A stretch of DNA of 64,000 nt from Bacteroidales bacterium (GCA_016285515.1 JAEEQW010000001.1:1-64000), one strand, 5' to 3'; shown: positions 27,461 to 34,946, counted from the first letter of the stretch. Notes: generated by a model from the sequence alone, not told the origin. Program-made: numbers and translations.

Positions 27461-27461
27461 G

Positions 27462-28667
27462 ATGAATATCAGAGAACAGTTCCCTATACTGAAAATTACA
27501 GCCAACGGTAAGCCGTTGGTGTATTTGGACAATGGGGCGACAACACAGAAACCGCAGTGTGTAATCGACAGAATAGTAAAGTATTACACTGAAGAGAACA
27601 GCAATATCCACCGTGGAACGCATTATCTGAGCGAACTGAGTACACAGGCGTTCGAGCATAGCCGCGATACGGTGGCAAAGTTCATCAATGCCGGAAAACG
27701 TGAGGAAATTGTTTTCACCAAAGGTACGACAGATTCAATCAACCTTGTCGCCGATACGTTTTCAACAAGGTATCTTGCTGAAGGTGATGAGGTTATAGTA
27801 ACGCAGTTGGAGCATCATTCCAATATTGTGCCCTGGCAGATTGCCTGTGAAAAAAAAGGTGCTGTGCTGAAGGTGTTGCCCATCACTGAGAAAGGTGATT
27901 TGATGGTGGAAAAGTTGCCGGAACTGATGACCGATAGGACGAGAATTATTGCTTTTGCCCACGTTTCCAATGTTCTTGGAACAATAAATCCGGTTAAGGA
28001 TATAGTTGCAATTGCACATAGTCGCGGCATACCCGTTTTAGTTGACGGTGCTCAGGGAATCCCGCACATTAAAGTTGACGTGCAAGAACTTGACTGCGAT
28101 TTCTACTGTTTCTCGGGACATAAGATGTATGCTCCGATGGGTGTGGGAGTACTTTATGGTAAGGAGAAGTGGCTCAATGACCTGCCTCCTTATCAGGGTG
28201 GCGGCGAGATGATTGGAACAGTCACCTTTGCAAGGACCACTTACAATGACTTGCCTTACAAATTTGAGGCGGGAACCCCGAATGTTGAAGCTGTGCTTGG
28301 GCTTGAGACTGCCATTGATTTCATGGACAACATCGGTTATGATGCGATAATGCGGCATGAAAACGAGTTGCTCAAATATTGTACCGAGGAACTGAAAAAG
28401 ACAGATGGAGTAAGGATTTACGGTGAGTCTGAATTCAAGTCTGGAGTGATTTCGTTTCTGATAAATGGTATCCATCCCTTTGATGTGGGTACGTTGCTTG
28501 ACAAGATTAGCGGAGTTGCTGTCAGAACCGGACATCACTGTGCCGAGCCGCTGATGGACTTTTACGGAATCCCGGGAACTGTGCGTGCATCTTTTGCCGT
28601 CTATAACACTTTGGAGGAAGTCGATGTCTTCATCAGCGGACTTAAAAAGGCAGTCATGATGCTATGA
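27462..28667 (+). CDS. sufS: SufS, cysteine desulfurase
   Basis: The ATG at 27462, one base after the sufD stop, gives 401 residues (MNIREQFPIL...). This is a group II desulfurase. It has the substrate-binding N-terminus LVYLDNGATTQKP, the PLP Lys in CFSGHKMYAPMGVGVLYG and the catalytic Cys in RTGHHCAEPLM. It delivers sulfur to SufE, whose gene lies at 36992. Confidence 0.96.
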   Translation: MNIREQFPILKITANGKPLVYLDNGATTQKPQCVIDRIVKYYTEENSNIHRGTHYLSELSTQAFEHSRDTVAKFINAGKREEIVFTKGTTDSINLVADTFSTRYLAEGDEVIVTQLEHHSNIVPWQIACEKKGAVLKVLPITEKGDLMVEKLPELMTDRTRIIAFAHVSNVLGTINPVKDIVAIAHSRGIPVLVDGAQGIPHIKVDVQELDCDFYCFSGHKMYAPMGVGVLYGKEKWLNDLPPYQGGGEMIGTVTFARTTYNDLPYKFEAGTPNVEAVLGLETAIDFMDNIGYDAIMRHENELLKYCTEELKKTDGVRIYGESEFKSGVISFLINGIHPFDVGTLLDKISGVAVRTGHHCAEPLMDFYGIPGTVRASFAVYNTLEEVDVFISGLKKAVMML

Positions 28668-29596
28668 AAGATGAAACAAACTCACAGTACACTTCAACAG
28701 GTACGGTAAAATCTGAAAGTCCTGATGCCGCAACATCTGTTAATGATGGGGTGGCCACCATAGAATCACTTATCCTTCAGCATTCATCGCGTGGAATGTA
28801 CATTTTGCGCAGATATATGCCTGCTGACTATTGTATGAAGGCTGCGGAAGACTTACTGCGACAGCAACGCGGCAAGGTGCTGATTTGCACCGGATTTTAC
28901 TGTTTCGGCACCGGTGAGACTGATGGACCGGTCGGCACTTACTTTCTTGCTAAGGCCCTGAAAGAGCTGGGGTATAGCCCCGTCATTGTAACAGACATGT
29001 ATTCAATGCGTTACTTCATAGCCGACCCAAGTTATCAATTGGTTGAGTATGATAATGAATCATTTGAGAATATCGAAGGAAACAACTCTTATGCTGATAT
29101 AAATAATCGTAGTTATATTGAAGACTGTGTGGCGATGATTTCCATAGAACGTTGCGGGAGGGCTTCCGACGGTAGGTATTACAATATGAAAGGTGTTGAC
29201 ATTTCTCGGTTCACATCGGGTATAGACGACATTTTCATCCGCAGTAAATGCTTGACCATCGGCATCGGTGATGGCGGCAACGAAATTGGAATGGGCAATT
29301 TGGAGGACATCATCAGGGAGGAGATAAATATTATCCCTTCATCGGTCAAGGTTGATGATTTAATCATTGCAACAGTCTCAAATTGGGGCGCGTATGGTTT
29401 TATGGCGGCATTAGGAAAACTGACCGGCAAAAGTCTTCTTCCATCAGCTGATGATGTTCGGGAATATCTGAGATACATCGTCATTTTGGGTGCTGTTGAC
29501 GGCATCAAAGGCGAAGGTCATTACAGTGTTGACGGATTCGGTCCGGAAGTTGATGGAGAGATTATTGACGCATTATCGTCAATTTGTGATGATTGA
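28664..29596 (+). CDS. DUF4392 / D-glutamate cyclase-like protein
   Basis: The 310-residue product overlaps the sufS stop (ATGA). The core 'LICTGFYCFGTGETDGPVGTYFLAKAL' and 'IGDGGNEIGMGN' match the DUF4392 domain found at the C-terminus of D-glutamate cyclase, which turns D-glutamate into 5-oxo-D-proline. Here it is a stand-alone domain with an extra N-terminal stretch of about 35 polar residues. The link to Fe-S assembly is not explained. The family assignment is firm, the reaction is inferred. Confidence 0.8.
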   Translation: MKDETNSQYTSTGTVKSESPDAATSVNDGVATIESLILQHSSRGMYILRRYMPADYCMKAAEDLLRQQRGKVLICTGFYCFGTGETDGPVGTYFLAKALKELGYSPVIVTDMYSMRYFIADPSYQLVEYDNESFENIEGNNSYADINNRSYIEDCVAMISIERCGRASDGRYYNMKGVDISRFTSGIDDIFIRSKCLTIGIGDGGNEIGMGNLEDIIREEINIIPSSVKVDDLIIATVSNWGAYGFMAALGKLTGKSLLPSADDVREYLRYIVILGAVDGIKGEGHYSVDGFGPEVDGEIIDALSSICDD

Positions 29597-29677
29597 CGCA
29601 TCATATCAGGACAAACCGTTCTCATTCGAAAATTCGCAGGCCATACGAAACGGTCAGTAAATCGTAGTGGTAAATCC

Positions 29678-29702
29678 TGTAGGGACACACCGCGTGTGTC
29701 CG
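29678..29702. repeat. Short palindromic repeat beginning TGTAGGG
   Basis: TGTAGGGACACACCGCGTGT continues to TCCG at 29702. The inner part GGACACACC-G-CGTGTGTCC is nearly palindromic. Similar 'TGTAGGG...' palindromes are scattered through gut Bacteroidales genomes. It lies directly before the next repeat block. Confidence 0.5.
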
Positions 29703-29716
29703 CCAACGAAATTCAG

Positions 29717-29782
29717 CTGCCGTGGTACGACAGCCCTACATACGAATTGACAATGCGGCTGCCGTGGTACGACAGCCCTACA
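29717..29782. repeat. Interspersed repeat, first pair of units
   Basis: Two copies of a 24-base unit with core GTGGTACGACAGCCC lie at 29717-29740 and 29759-29782, exactly 42 bases apart and joined by TACGAATTGACAATGCGG. The same pair, with the same spacing, occurs at 33065-33130, and degraded units at 34837-34883. It is a dispersed non-coding repeat (MITE-like or REP-like). Confidence 0.8.
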
Positions 29783-29874
29783 AGACCCCCTGTTGGAATT
29801 CTTCATTTTTTTGAGGATTAGATCTCGGTTATACATTTTTTTGTCCATCCAGCTTATTATTCGGGATTATTATG

Positions 29875-30014
29875 TAATTTTGCAAGGTTAATTCCATCAT
29901 GCCATGAAAGAAGGCATCCATCAAGTGGCCATAAACATGAAAGCCGCTGGTGTGGACAATACCCTCATTCTCGCCACGACAGAATTGACAAAAGAAGAAA
30001 TAAACTATTTTTGA
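29875..30014 (+). pseudogene. Promoter plus 3' remnant of an Rpn/PD-(D/E)xK transposase-type gene
   Basis: A -7 box TAATTTTG (29875-29882) precedes an ATG at 29904 and a 36-codon frame ending in TGA at 30012-30014. The product (...HQVAINMKAAGVDNTLILAT... then TELTKEEINYF) resembles the extreme C-terminus of Rpn-family recombination-promoting nucleases, whose tails read 'ia.nm.akG.d...Ia..TgLt.eeI'. All catalytic parts are missing. I infer a remnant fused by deletion to a promoter. Confidence 0.5.
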
Positions 30015-30084
30015 AAACATATTTCATAACCTAAAAAACAAACCGCACAAAACAGAAATAATATAACATAATTAACCACCTGAG

Positions 30085-30250
30085 CTTTACGCTCTTGTTC
30101 TCTCAGTTGAAAACTGGACACTTTCAAATCAAGTGAGAATAAGTGCTTTAAGTTCGCGCCGATAGGCGTGGGCTTTTTGTATTTATCTACTTGATTGGTC
30201 GTCCAGTAAACCACAACTGAAGGTAATGCAAAAAGTTTCACGCTTTTTTT
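30085..30250 (+). ncRNA. Structured leader RNA B, diverged copy of leader A
   Basis: Nested exact pairings: TCAGTTG (30103-30109) with CAACTGA (30214-30220), ACTGGAC (30113-30119) with GTCCAGT (30201-30207), AATCAAGT (30127-30134) with ACTTGATT (30189-30196), and an inner hairpin CGCC-GATA-GGCG (30157-30168). A competing terminator-like stem pairs GCGTG..CTTTTT (30166-30178) with AAAAAG..CACGC (30230-30243), followed by seven T. It shares the 3' end TTyCACGCTTTTTTTATG with leader A. It lies before the TGA-recoded segment and the secreted-protein gene. Confidence 0.5.
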
Positions 30251-30304
30251 ATGCCCATTTGAGAACTAACGGTGAAATAAAAAAACTAATAACTAATTAT
30301 TTAA

Positions 30305-31582
30305 CAACAAATTAAAAAGAAAGGAGGCAAAAAAAGAAGTCCGGAAAGGAATCAAAAATGTGGTAAACGCATTAAACATTGATTTAGACCGATTACATGA
30401 ATCGAAGCTTCAGGTGGTAACGGTGGTTGAGGCAACTTTTTCGGTGTCCAGTGGAGTCCTATGTATGTCACACGAATGTCATGAGATCAGCCTGTGGAAA
30501 GCGGTTATTTCGCCATAACACCAATAAAAAGTTGATTAAATTGATTAAATGTATGGGTTTGAGACATACCATATATAGAAATTAATAAAAGAGGAAAAGA
30601 CTACAAATTACGAGTTTGGTCATGAATAACCAGGATAAATTGAGATTTAGCAGTGACACCTTTCGGTTTGAGTAGTAGCGAGAATACGACAGAATTTTAT
30701 GTTAATCCAAATGGTATCAGTATGTTTTGAAGTCCATATTTTTTCAGAGGTACTGGAAACAATGCTGTCAGATGACTAAGTGTAAACTGACCAATTTTTG
30801 CATGACATTCAGGAAACTACATATATATGTATGCAAATTGAAATTGAGCAGATGATGAAAATCGTAGTTATGAGATACTGTGAGAAAATGAACTTGCTGT
30901 CGGTACCAGATGATGAGCTTTCATTTACTTCACGCAAAGAACTGGAACTTACAACAATATCACAGGTTGAGAGTATCCATGAGTCATCCATGAACGAAAT
31001 GGTATAATAAATACTGTTTGATGTAATCCTAGTGATCCTCCTGCAAATGCTCCTCAATGAATATTATGATGAAATATTTCTCCACAAACACAATGTACAA
31101 TACAAAATCGGACATGACATAATTTTCATGGAGTTCTTGCATGAGATTTGGCGGTTGATAAAGGAGATGCATACAACTCACTCATGGTTTGAGTAAACAC
31201 AGATAATCCACAAGCTACACTTGATGTCAATGGATCACTTAGATTAGGAAGCAATTGTATGCCAAATAATATGACATGTAATGCGTCAAATGCTGGAACA
31301 ATGATGTACCTTGAGAAAATAGATTTAACTTCAACTCCAATAGAATATCAATGAAGTTTAGTTATATGTATTGCTAATGGTGTAAATATAAATACACAAC
31401 AACAAATCATAGTAAATTACGTACGGTATGATATAATGAGATGACTGACAGGAACAAGTTTAGAACAATTATGATTCGACGCAAATAATTGACCTTGTAT
31501 AATACCAAAACCAAGTGCAAGAGTATTCCCAATACCACTTAATGACGACATACATGACTTCATACCCGAAATTGATAATTAA
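30305..31582 (+). CDS. TGA-recoded open frame (TGA = Gly, translation table 25): tail-fibre-like or surface protein, 5' truncated
   Basis: No standard-code gene fits this region. In the frame ending with TAA at 31580-31582, no TAA or TAG occurs back to 30302-30304, while about 31 TGA codons do. Read as glycine they fall where glycine is expected: 'GVNTDNPQATLDVNGSLRLG', 'VWSGITRINGDLAVTPFG', 'AGDLAVDKGDAYNS'. TGG is used for Trp in the same frame, which argues against the TGA = Trp code. The 'NPQATLDVNGSLRLG' motif is typical of phage tail fibres and large surface proteins, and the protein is Gly/Asn-rich and beta-rich throughout. Table 25 is known from Absconditabacteria (SR1) and Gracilibacteria. 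No start codon is visible. The true left boundary lies between 30327 and about 30385. In this host, UGA would stop translation, so it is presumably silent here. Confidence 0.85.
30314..30326. repeat. Left copy of a 13-base direct repeat bracketing the recoded segment
   Basis: AAAAAGAAAGGAG, which also serves as a ribosome-binding-like sequence, recurs at 31654-31666, 1340 bases away. The right copy is nine bases before the ATG at 31675. This looks like the junction of an insertion or of a chimeric join. Confidence 0.6.
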
Positions 31583-31586
31583 AAAC

Positions 31587-31614
31587 TTGACTTTAAATAC
31601 TTTTTCACTATAGT
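31587..31614 (+). promoter_or_regulatory. Sigma70-type promoter, foreign to the host
   Basis: TTGACT (31587-31592) and TATAGT (31609-31614) are 16 bases apart, with TATAAT directly after. This is the classic -35/-10 type and not the Bacteroidota type, so the foreign segment extends at least to here. Confidence 0.5.
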
Positions 31615-31653
31615 TATAATACAAGATATATACAAAATAAAAAAATAATCAAA

Positions 31654-31666
31654 AAAAAGAAAGGAG
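31654..31666. repeat. Right copy of the 13-base direct repeat; ribosome-binding site of the next gene
   Basis: AAAAAGAAAGGAG, identical to 30314-30326. It precedes the ATG at 31675 with good spacing for a ribosome-binding site. Confidence 0.6.
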
Positions 31667-31674
31667 AAATAAAA

Positions 31675-32979
31675 ATGAAAAAGATTTTTCTAATAATTAT
31701 TTGTGCTCTTTTTTGCTTGATAGAAGTTTCGGCACAAGACACTATTGTCACAATTCCACAATTATCACAACAGTTTCCCAAAAGGATAAATGCTTGTGTT
31801 AATAAGTACGATCGAGTACTTCTGTATGCTCCAGACAATTGCTCTACCTTCAAATTTGAAATAAACGGCGAGTGGATCTATAATGTTAGCCCAATAATAT
31901 TTGAAACAACGACTACCGGTTGTTGGTTCAATGGATGTGGATACGATTTAGGTTTTGGCGTCTACTTCATAGAACCAAACGTCCCAGACGAGACCACTAC
32001 ATCTTATTGGAAGAGACAGTATGAGCCGATTACTCTTGAGGCACCCAGTGGGTACACCTACTTGTGGAATAATGGTTACAAGACACAAACTATCGAAGTC
32101 ACTGAACCAGGTACTTACACCTGTGCTGTGTCCGATATGTGTGCGACAGCCGTCCTGACCTATATTGTGCAGGACAACGTAGAGATCGATCTCGCTACCT
32201 GTGACCTTGAATCAAACTTGAACATGGTCACATGGCGAGTCACCGAGGAACAAGCCGAGTATATCGATTACGTTATCTTGAAACGTGACGGTCTACAAGT
32301 CGGCTCCGCCGACTACACCGACGGCTACTTCCTTGACAACATAGGAAGTGGATCCGCTTCCAGAACTTATACTGTGACAGCAGTTGCAAGTGACGGAACG
32401 GACTGTCCAATAGTTAGTTATCCTAAGGAGACTATTCACATGGCTTACTTGATTGGCTTGAACGCCACGATAGAAGTCAACTGGAATATCCCCACTGGCT
32501 ATGACCTATTGGGATATAACATCTGCAAATGGTCCCCAGATAAATCCCTCCCCTCCGGGGAGGAGGGCCACGAAGTGGCGATGGGGGTCATGGATGGAGA
32601 CTTGACAATCATCGACTTCGTAGGTGCGAGTGTGACAAGCTACACCTGCACAGGCGATCAGTTCTACGAAGGCTACGTCGTTGTCCAAGGCGTCGAAGGC
32701 ACCAAGGATGGCGAAAGCCGTCTACTCTCAAACAGAAGTGACAAAAAAATAGACGGCCTTGTCAATACAGGCAATATAAGTCACTTCAACGTGTATCCTA
32801 ACCCAACGGACGGTGAATTTACCGTCGTTGGTACTACAGACTTGACCATTTACAACATACTTGGTCAGGTTGTGACTACAAGCCATGAGCAAGATAGTAC
32901 ACACAAGTTGTCACTAAGCTCAGGCATCTACTTCGTCAAATCTGGCGAAGGTTTGGTGAAGGAAATCGTGGTGGAATAA
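31675..32979 (+). CDS. Secreted protein with type IX secretion signal
   Basis: The 434-residue product begins with a signal peptide (ending EVSAQ). Residues 120-165 form an Ig/PKD-like domain of the type 'GYTYLWNNGYKTQTIEV', common in Bacteroidota surface proteins. A fibronectin-like part follows. The C-terminus is a type A sorting domain ('FNVYPNPTDGEFTVVG...IYNILGQVV...SGIYFVKSGEG'). A repeat element has inserted in frame at about residues 290-306. It is the natural downstream partner of leader RNA B if the foreign segment is removed. The role is unknown. Confidence 0.85.
   Translation: MKKIFLIIICALFCLIEVSAQDTIVTIPQLSQQFPKRINACVNKYDRVLLYAPDNCSTFKFEINGEWIYNVSPIIFETTTTGCWFNGCGYDLGFGVYFIEPNVPDETTTSYWKRQYEPITLEAPSGYTYLWNNGYKTQTIEVTEPGTYTCAVSDMCATAVLTYIVQDNVEIDLATCDLESNLNMVTWRVTEEQAEYIDYVILKRDGLQVGSADYTDGYFLDNIGSGSASRTYTVTAVASDGTDCPIVSYPKETIHMAYLIGLNATIEVNWNIPTGYDLLGYNICKWSPDKSLPSGEEGHEVAMGVMDGDLTIIDFVGASVTSYTCTGDQFYEGYVVVQGVEGTKDGESRLLSNRSDKKIDGLVNTGNISHFNVYPNPTDGEFTVVGTTDLTIYNILGQVVTTSHEQDSTHKLSLSSGIYFVKSGEGLVKEIVVE
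32544..32590. repeat. GC-rich palindromic repeat inside the coding sequence
   Basis: The stretch has CCCTCCCCTCC followed by GGGGAGGAGGG and then CCACGAAGTGGCGATGGGG. It stands out from its AT-richer surroundings and codes for 'SLPSGEEGHEVAMGV' without breaking the frame. It resembles dispersed 'CCCTCCCC..GGGGAGGG' elements of Bacteroidales intergenic DNA. Confidence 0.6.
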
Positions 32980-33064
32980 TCCGTGGCCATTGTAGAGCTG
33001 TCACATGGTTGCTGAGCATATCGAAGCATTGTGGCAGCCGCACCATTCGAATTGCGAAACGCGT

Positions 33065-33130
33065 CTGCCGTGGTACGACAGCCCTACATACGAATTGACA
33101 ATGCGGCTGCCGTGGTACGACAGCCCTACA
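33065..33130. repeat. Interspersed repeat, second pair of units
   Basis: Units at 33065-33088 and 33107-33130 repeat the 29717-29782 pair with the same 42-base spacing and the same joining sequence. Together the two pairs bracket the block that holds leader B, the recoded segment and the secreted-protein gene. Confidence 0.8.
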
Positions 33131-33166
33131 AAACCTCCCGTCGAGCAAATCCGATGGGAGGTTTTT
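33131..33166 (+). terminator. Rho-independent terminator
   Basis: AAACCTCCC (33131-33139) pairs with GGGAGGTTT (33156-33164) and runs into a T stretch. It lies downstream of the secreted-protein gene. Confidence 0.65.
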
Positions 33167-33196
33167 CGTTCAGAAATCGCAAAAGTTACTGCCATA

Positions 33197-33237
33197 ACTT
33201 GACGGAATCTTGAAAAATTTAGCACATTCCGTCAAGT
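33197..33237. terminator. Long inverted repeat, possible terminator of the minus-strand ATPase
   Basis: ACTTGACGGAAT (33197-33208) is exactly complementary to ATTCCGTCAAGT (33226-33237), with a 17-base loop. It lies just past the end of the minus-strand reading frame at 33241. A palindromic operator is the alternative. Confidence 0.45.
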
Positions 33238-33240
33238 AAT

Positions 33241-33348
33241 CTACTTTTCTTCCGAAGCAAATAGATGTTCCAACGTCACTTGTGATTGCGCTATGTCGCT
33301 GTAAATGTTGTGTTTCACGCCGTAGGTGGTGACCATGGTGTAAAAGTC
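33241..33348 (-). pseudogene. C-terminal remnant of another AAA ATPase, in frame behind the stop of the next gene
   Basis: On the minus strand, 35 sense codons and a TAG end in 'TTYGVKHNIYSDIAQSQVTLEHLF'-like sequence, the characteristic tail of a second family of Bacteroidota AAA ATPases with a PD-(D/E)xK domain. It starts directly after, and in the same frame as, the TAG stop of the DUF4143 gene at 33349. It has no start of its own. It is a fossil, or is read only if the TAG is suppressed. Confidence 0.55.
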
Positions 33349-34698
33349 CTACTGCAACCCAGACAAATCCACCCGATATACCACATCAATAGTAGTCTGC
33401 TTCTCCAAGAAAGCCACCATGTAGATGGGTAGATACAACACTTTTCCGTCTTGAGAGACATTTTCATTGGTGAACACCAAGGCTTGCGGTATATGATATT
33501 CGGCATTGGTCATTACATTTGAGAGGGCGTTGTGCCTTTGGTAATCTTTGCCCGATTTCACTTCGATGGGTACAATCTCTCCGTCTTTTTCAATGATAAA
33601 ATCCAATTCCCCTTGCTTTTTGCTGTTGAAGTAATACAAGTCGAAACCTCGGGCATGCAGCTCCTGTGCAACGACGTTCTCGTAAATTGAACCGAAATTG
33701 ATGCCCTTGGCGTTGGTAAGCAACTGCAACTGAATGCCATCGGCATATTGGCAGGCCAACAATCCGATGTCGTTTTGAAACAACTTGAACAGATTGCGTG
33801 AGCGTGACAGTTTCAGCGGAGCAACAGGTTCATCTGAATTGAAAACTGGCAATGCTACACCAGCCTCTTTCAGCCAAATGAAACTGTTTTCATAACGCGA
33901 GAACTTTAAATTCTCGTTCAAGTTCTTGAGAATGAATCTCTTGTTCTTTGCGTTGAGTTCTGAAGGTATCAATTCGAAAATTTCTTCTATATAAAGCTTG
34001 TGATTTCGGTCATACTTGGCAATGTCACGCTTGTAGAGCCGGATGATGGCCTGCTGCTCAGCCAGCACTTCCTGAAGGTTGTTCGTGTCAAGGTATTTCT
34101 GCACTACGGCGGGCATGCCCCCTACGATGAGATACAAACGAAACAACTCCATAATCTTTTTATGGACAAAATCGTCAACAGACCGTTTTTGCTCCCAAGC
34201 CGTCTTGATTTCGTCCCATATCCTTTGGTTTACACCCAGAGCCATAAAAAACTCCTCAATATCAAGCGGAAACATTTCTTTGATGTCCATATAACCGACT
34301 GGTTCTGAACGCAAATCTTTCAATTCAACGCCTAAAAGCGACCCGCTCATAATGTAACGGTAACTGCCTTCCTCAACAAGAAATTTGATGGCTGTCACGA
34401 TTTCGGGACATTCCTGGACCTCGTCGAAAAAAACAAGGGTTTGTCCTTCAATGAGCGGTTGATTGGTCAAAGCAGAAAGCCGCAACAACATGTCTTTACT
34501 GTTTTTTGCATTGGAAATCACTTCGATGGCTTCTGGCATTTCGATGAAATTGATTTCGACCAAACTCTTGAAATGCGTAGTCCCAAAATGGCGGATAGAG
34601 AAGGATTTCCCTGTTTGTCGCGCCCCAGTGATTAGCAAAGCCTTCTTGTCGTTTTTATAATACTTTTCTAAGTAGCTGTCAATCTTTCTGTTAAGCAT
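33349..34698 (-). CDS. AAA ATPase with DUF4143 domain
   Basis: The start at 34696-34698 (MLNRKIDSYL...) is chosen over the longer frame because the upstream 52 codons run across the promoter and its repeats. The 449-residue product has Walker A GARQTGKS, Walker B LVFFDEVQECPE, the sensor region YIMSGS, a winged-helix part and a C-terminal PD-(D/E)xK-like motif (GELDFIIEKDGEIVPIEVKSG with catalytic-type E...D...E-x-K). This family is abundant in Bacteroidota; roles in defence or addiction are suspected but not established. Confidence 0.9.
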   Translation of the reverse strand: MLNRKIDSYLEKYYKNDKKALLITGARQTGKSFSIRHFGTTHFKSLVEINFIEMPEAIEVISNAKNSKDMLLRLSALTNQPLIEGQTLVFFDEVQECPEIVTAIKFLVEEGSYRYIMSGSLLGVELKDLRSEPVGYMDIKEMFPLDIEEFFMALGVNQRIWDEIKTAWEQKRSVDDFVHKKIMELFRLYLIVGGMPAVVQKYLDTNNLQEVLAEQQAIIRLYKRDIAKYDRNHKLYIEEIFELIPSELNAKNKRFILKNLNENLKFSRYENSFIWLKEAGVALPVFNSDEPVAPLKLSRSRNLFKLFQNDIGLLACQYADGIQLQLLTNAKGINFGSIYENVVAQELHARGFDLYYFNSKKQGELDFIIEKDGEIVPIEVKSGKDYQRHNALSNVMTNAEYHIPQALVFTNENVSQDGKVLYLPIYMVAFLEKQTTIDVVYRVDLSGLQ

Positions 34699-34700
34699 AA

Positions 34701-34780
34701 TTTGTCCGTTTTTCCAATGCAAAAATACTACTTTTTGTCCGTTTTTCCAATGTTTTTCTGAGTTTTTTGTCCGTTTTGTG
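34701..34780 (-). promoter_or_regulatory. Repeat operator over the ATPase promoter
   Basis: TTTGTCCGTTTTTCCAATG occurs at 34701-34719 and 34734-34752 (33 bases apart), and a partial third copy starts at 34766. On the minus strand the -7 box TATTTTTG lies at 34720-34727, between the first two copies. The -33 TTG (34748-34750) lies inside the second. The repeats therefore cover the promoter and should control it. Confidence 0.65.
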
Positions 34781-34836
34781 AAATTAGTGAATAGACACAT
34801 TGCGGCAGCTGTACCAGGCATGAATTGACCATGCGG

Positions 34837-34883
34837 CTGCCGTGGTACGAACAATTCGGCTGCCGTGATACGACAGCCCTACA
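34837..34883. repeat. Degraded third copy of the interspersed repeat
   Basis: A truncated unit (34837-34850) is followed by a nearly complete one with one change (34860-34883, GTGATACGACAGCCC). Same family as 29717-29782. Confidence 0.7.
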
Positions 34884-34946
34884 AATCCTAGACATGGGAA
34901 GGTGGAAAAATTATAAAACTTTTGGTTGCGGTTTTTTGAAAATATG

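Noticed and set aside
30798-31007. A 69-codon standard-code frame inside the recoded segment
   Set aside because: It is in another frame than the 1.28-kb TGA-recoded frame, has no domain and is explained as a shadow of it.
30305-31582. TGA read as tryptophan (mycoplasma-type or phage code 4)
   Set aside because: TGG is already used for Trp in the frame, and TGA falls in Gly-type turns such as V-x-VNTDNPQATLDVNG. Glycine fits, Trp does not.
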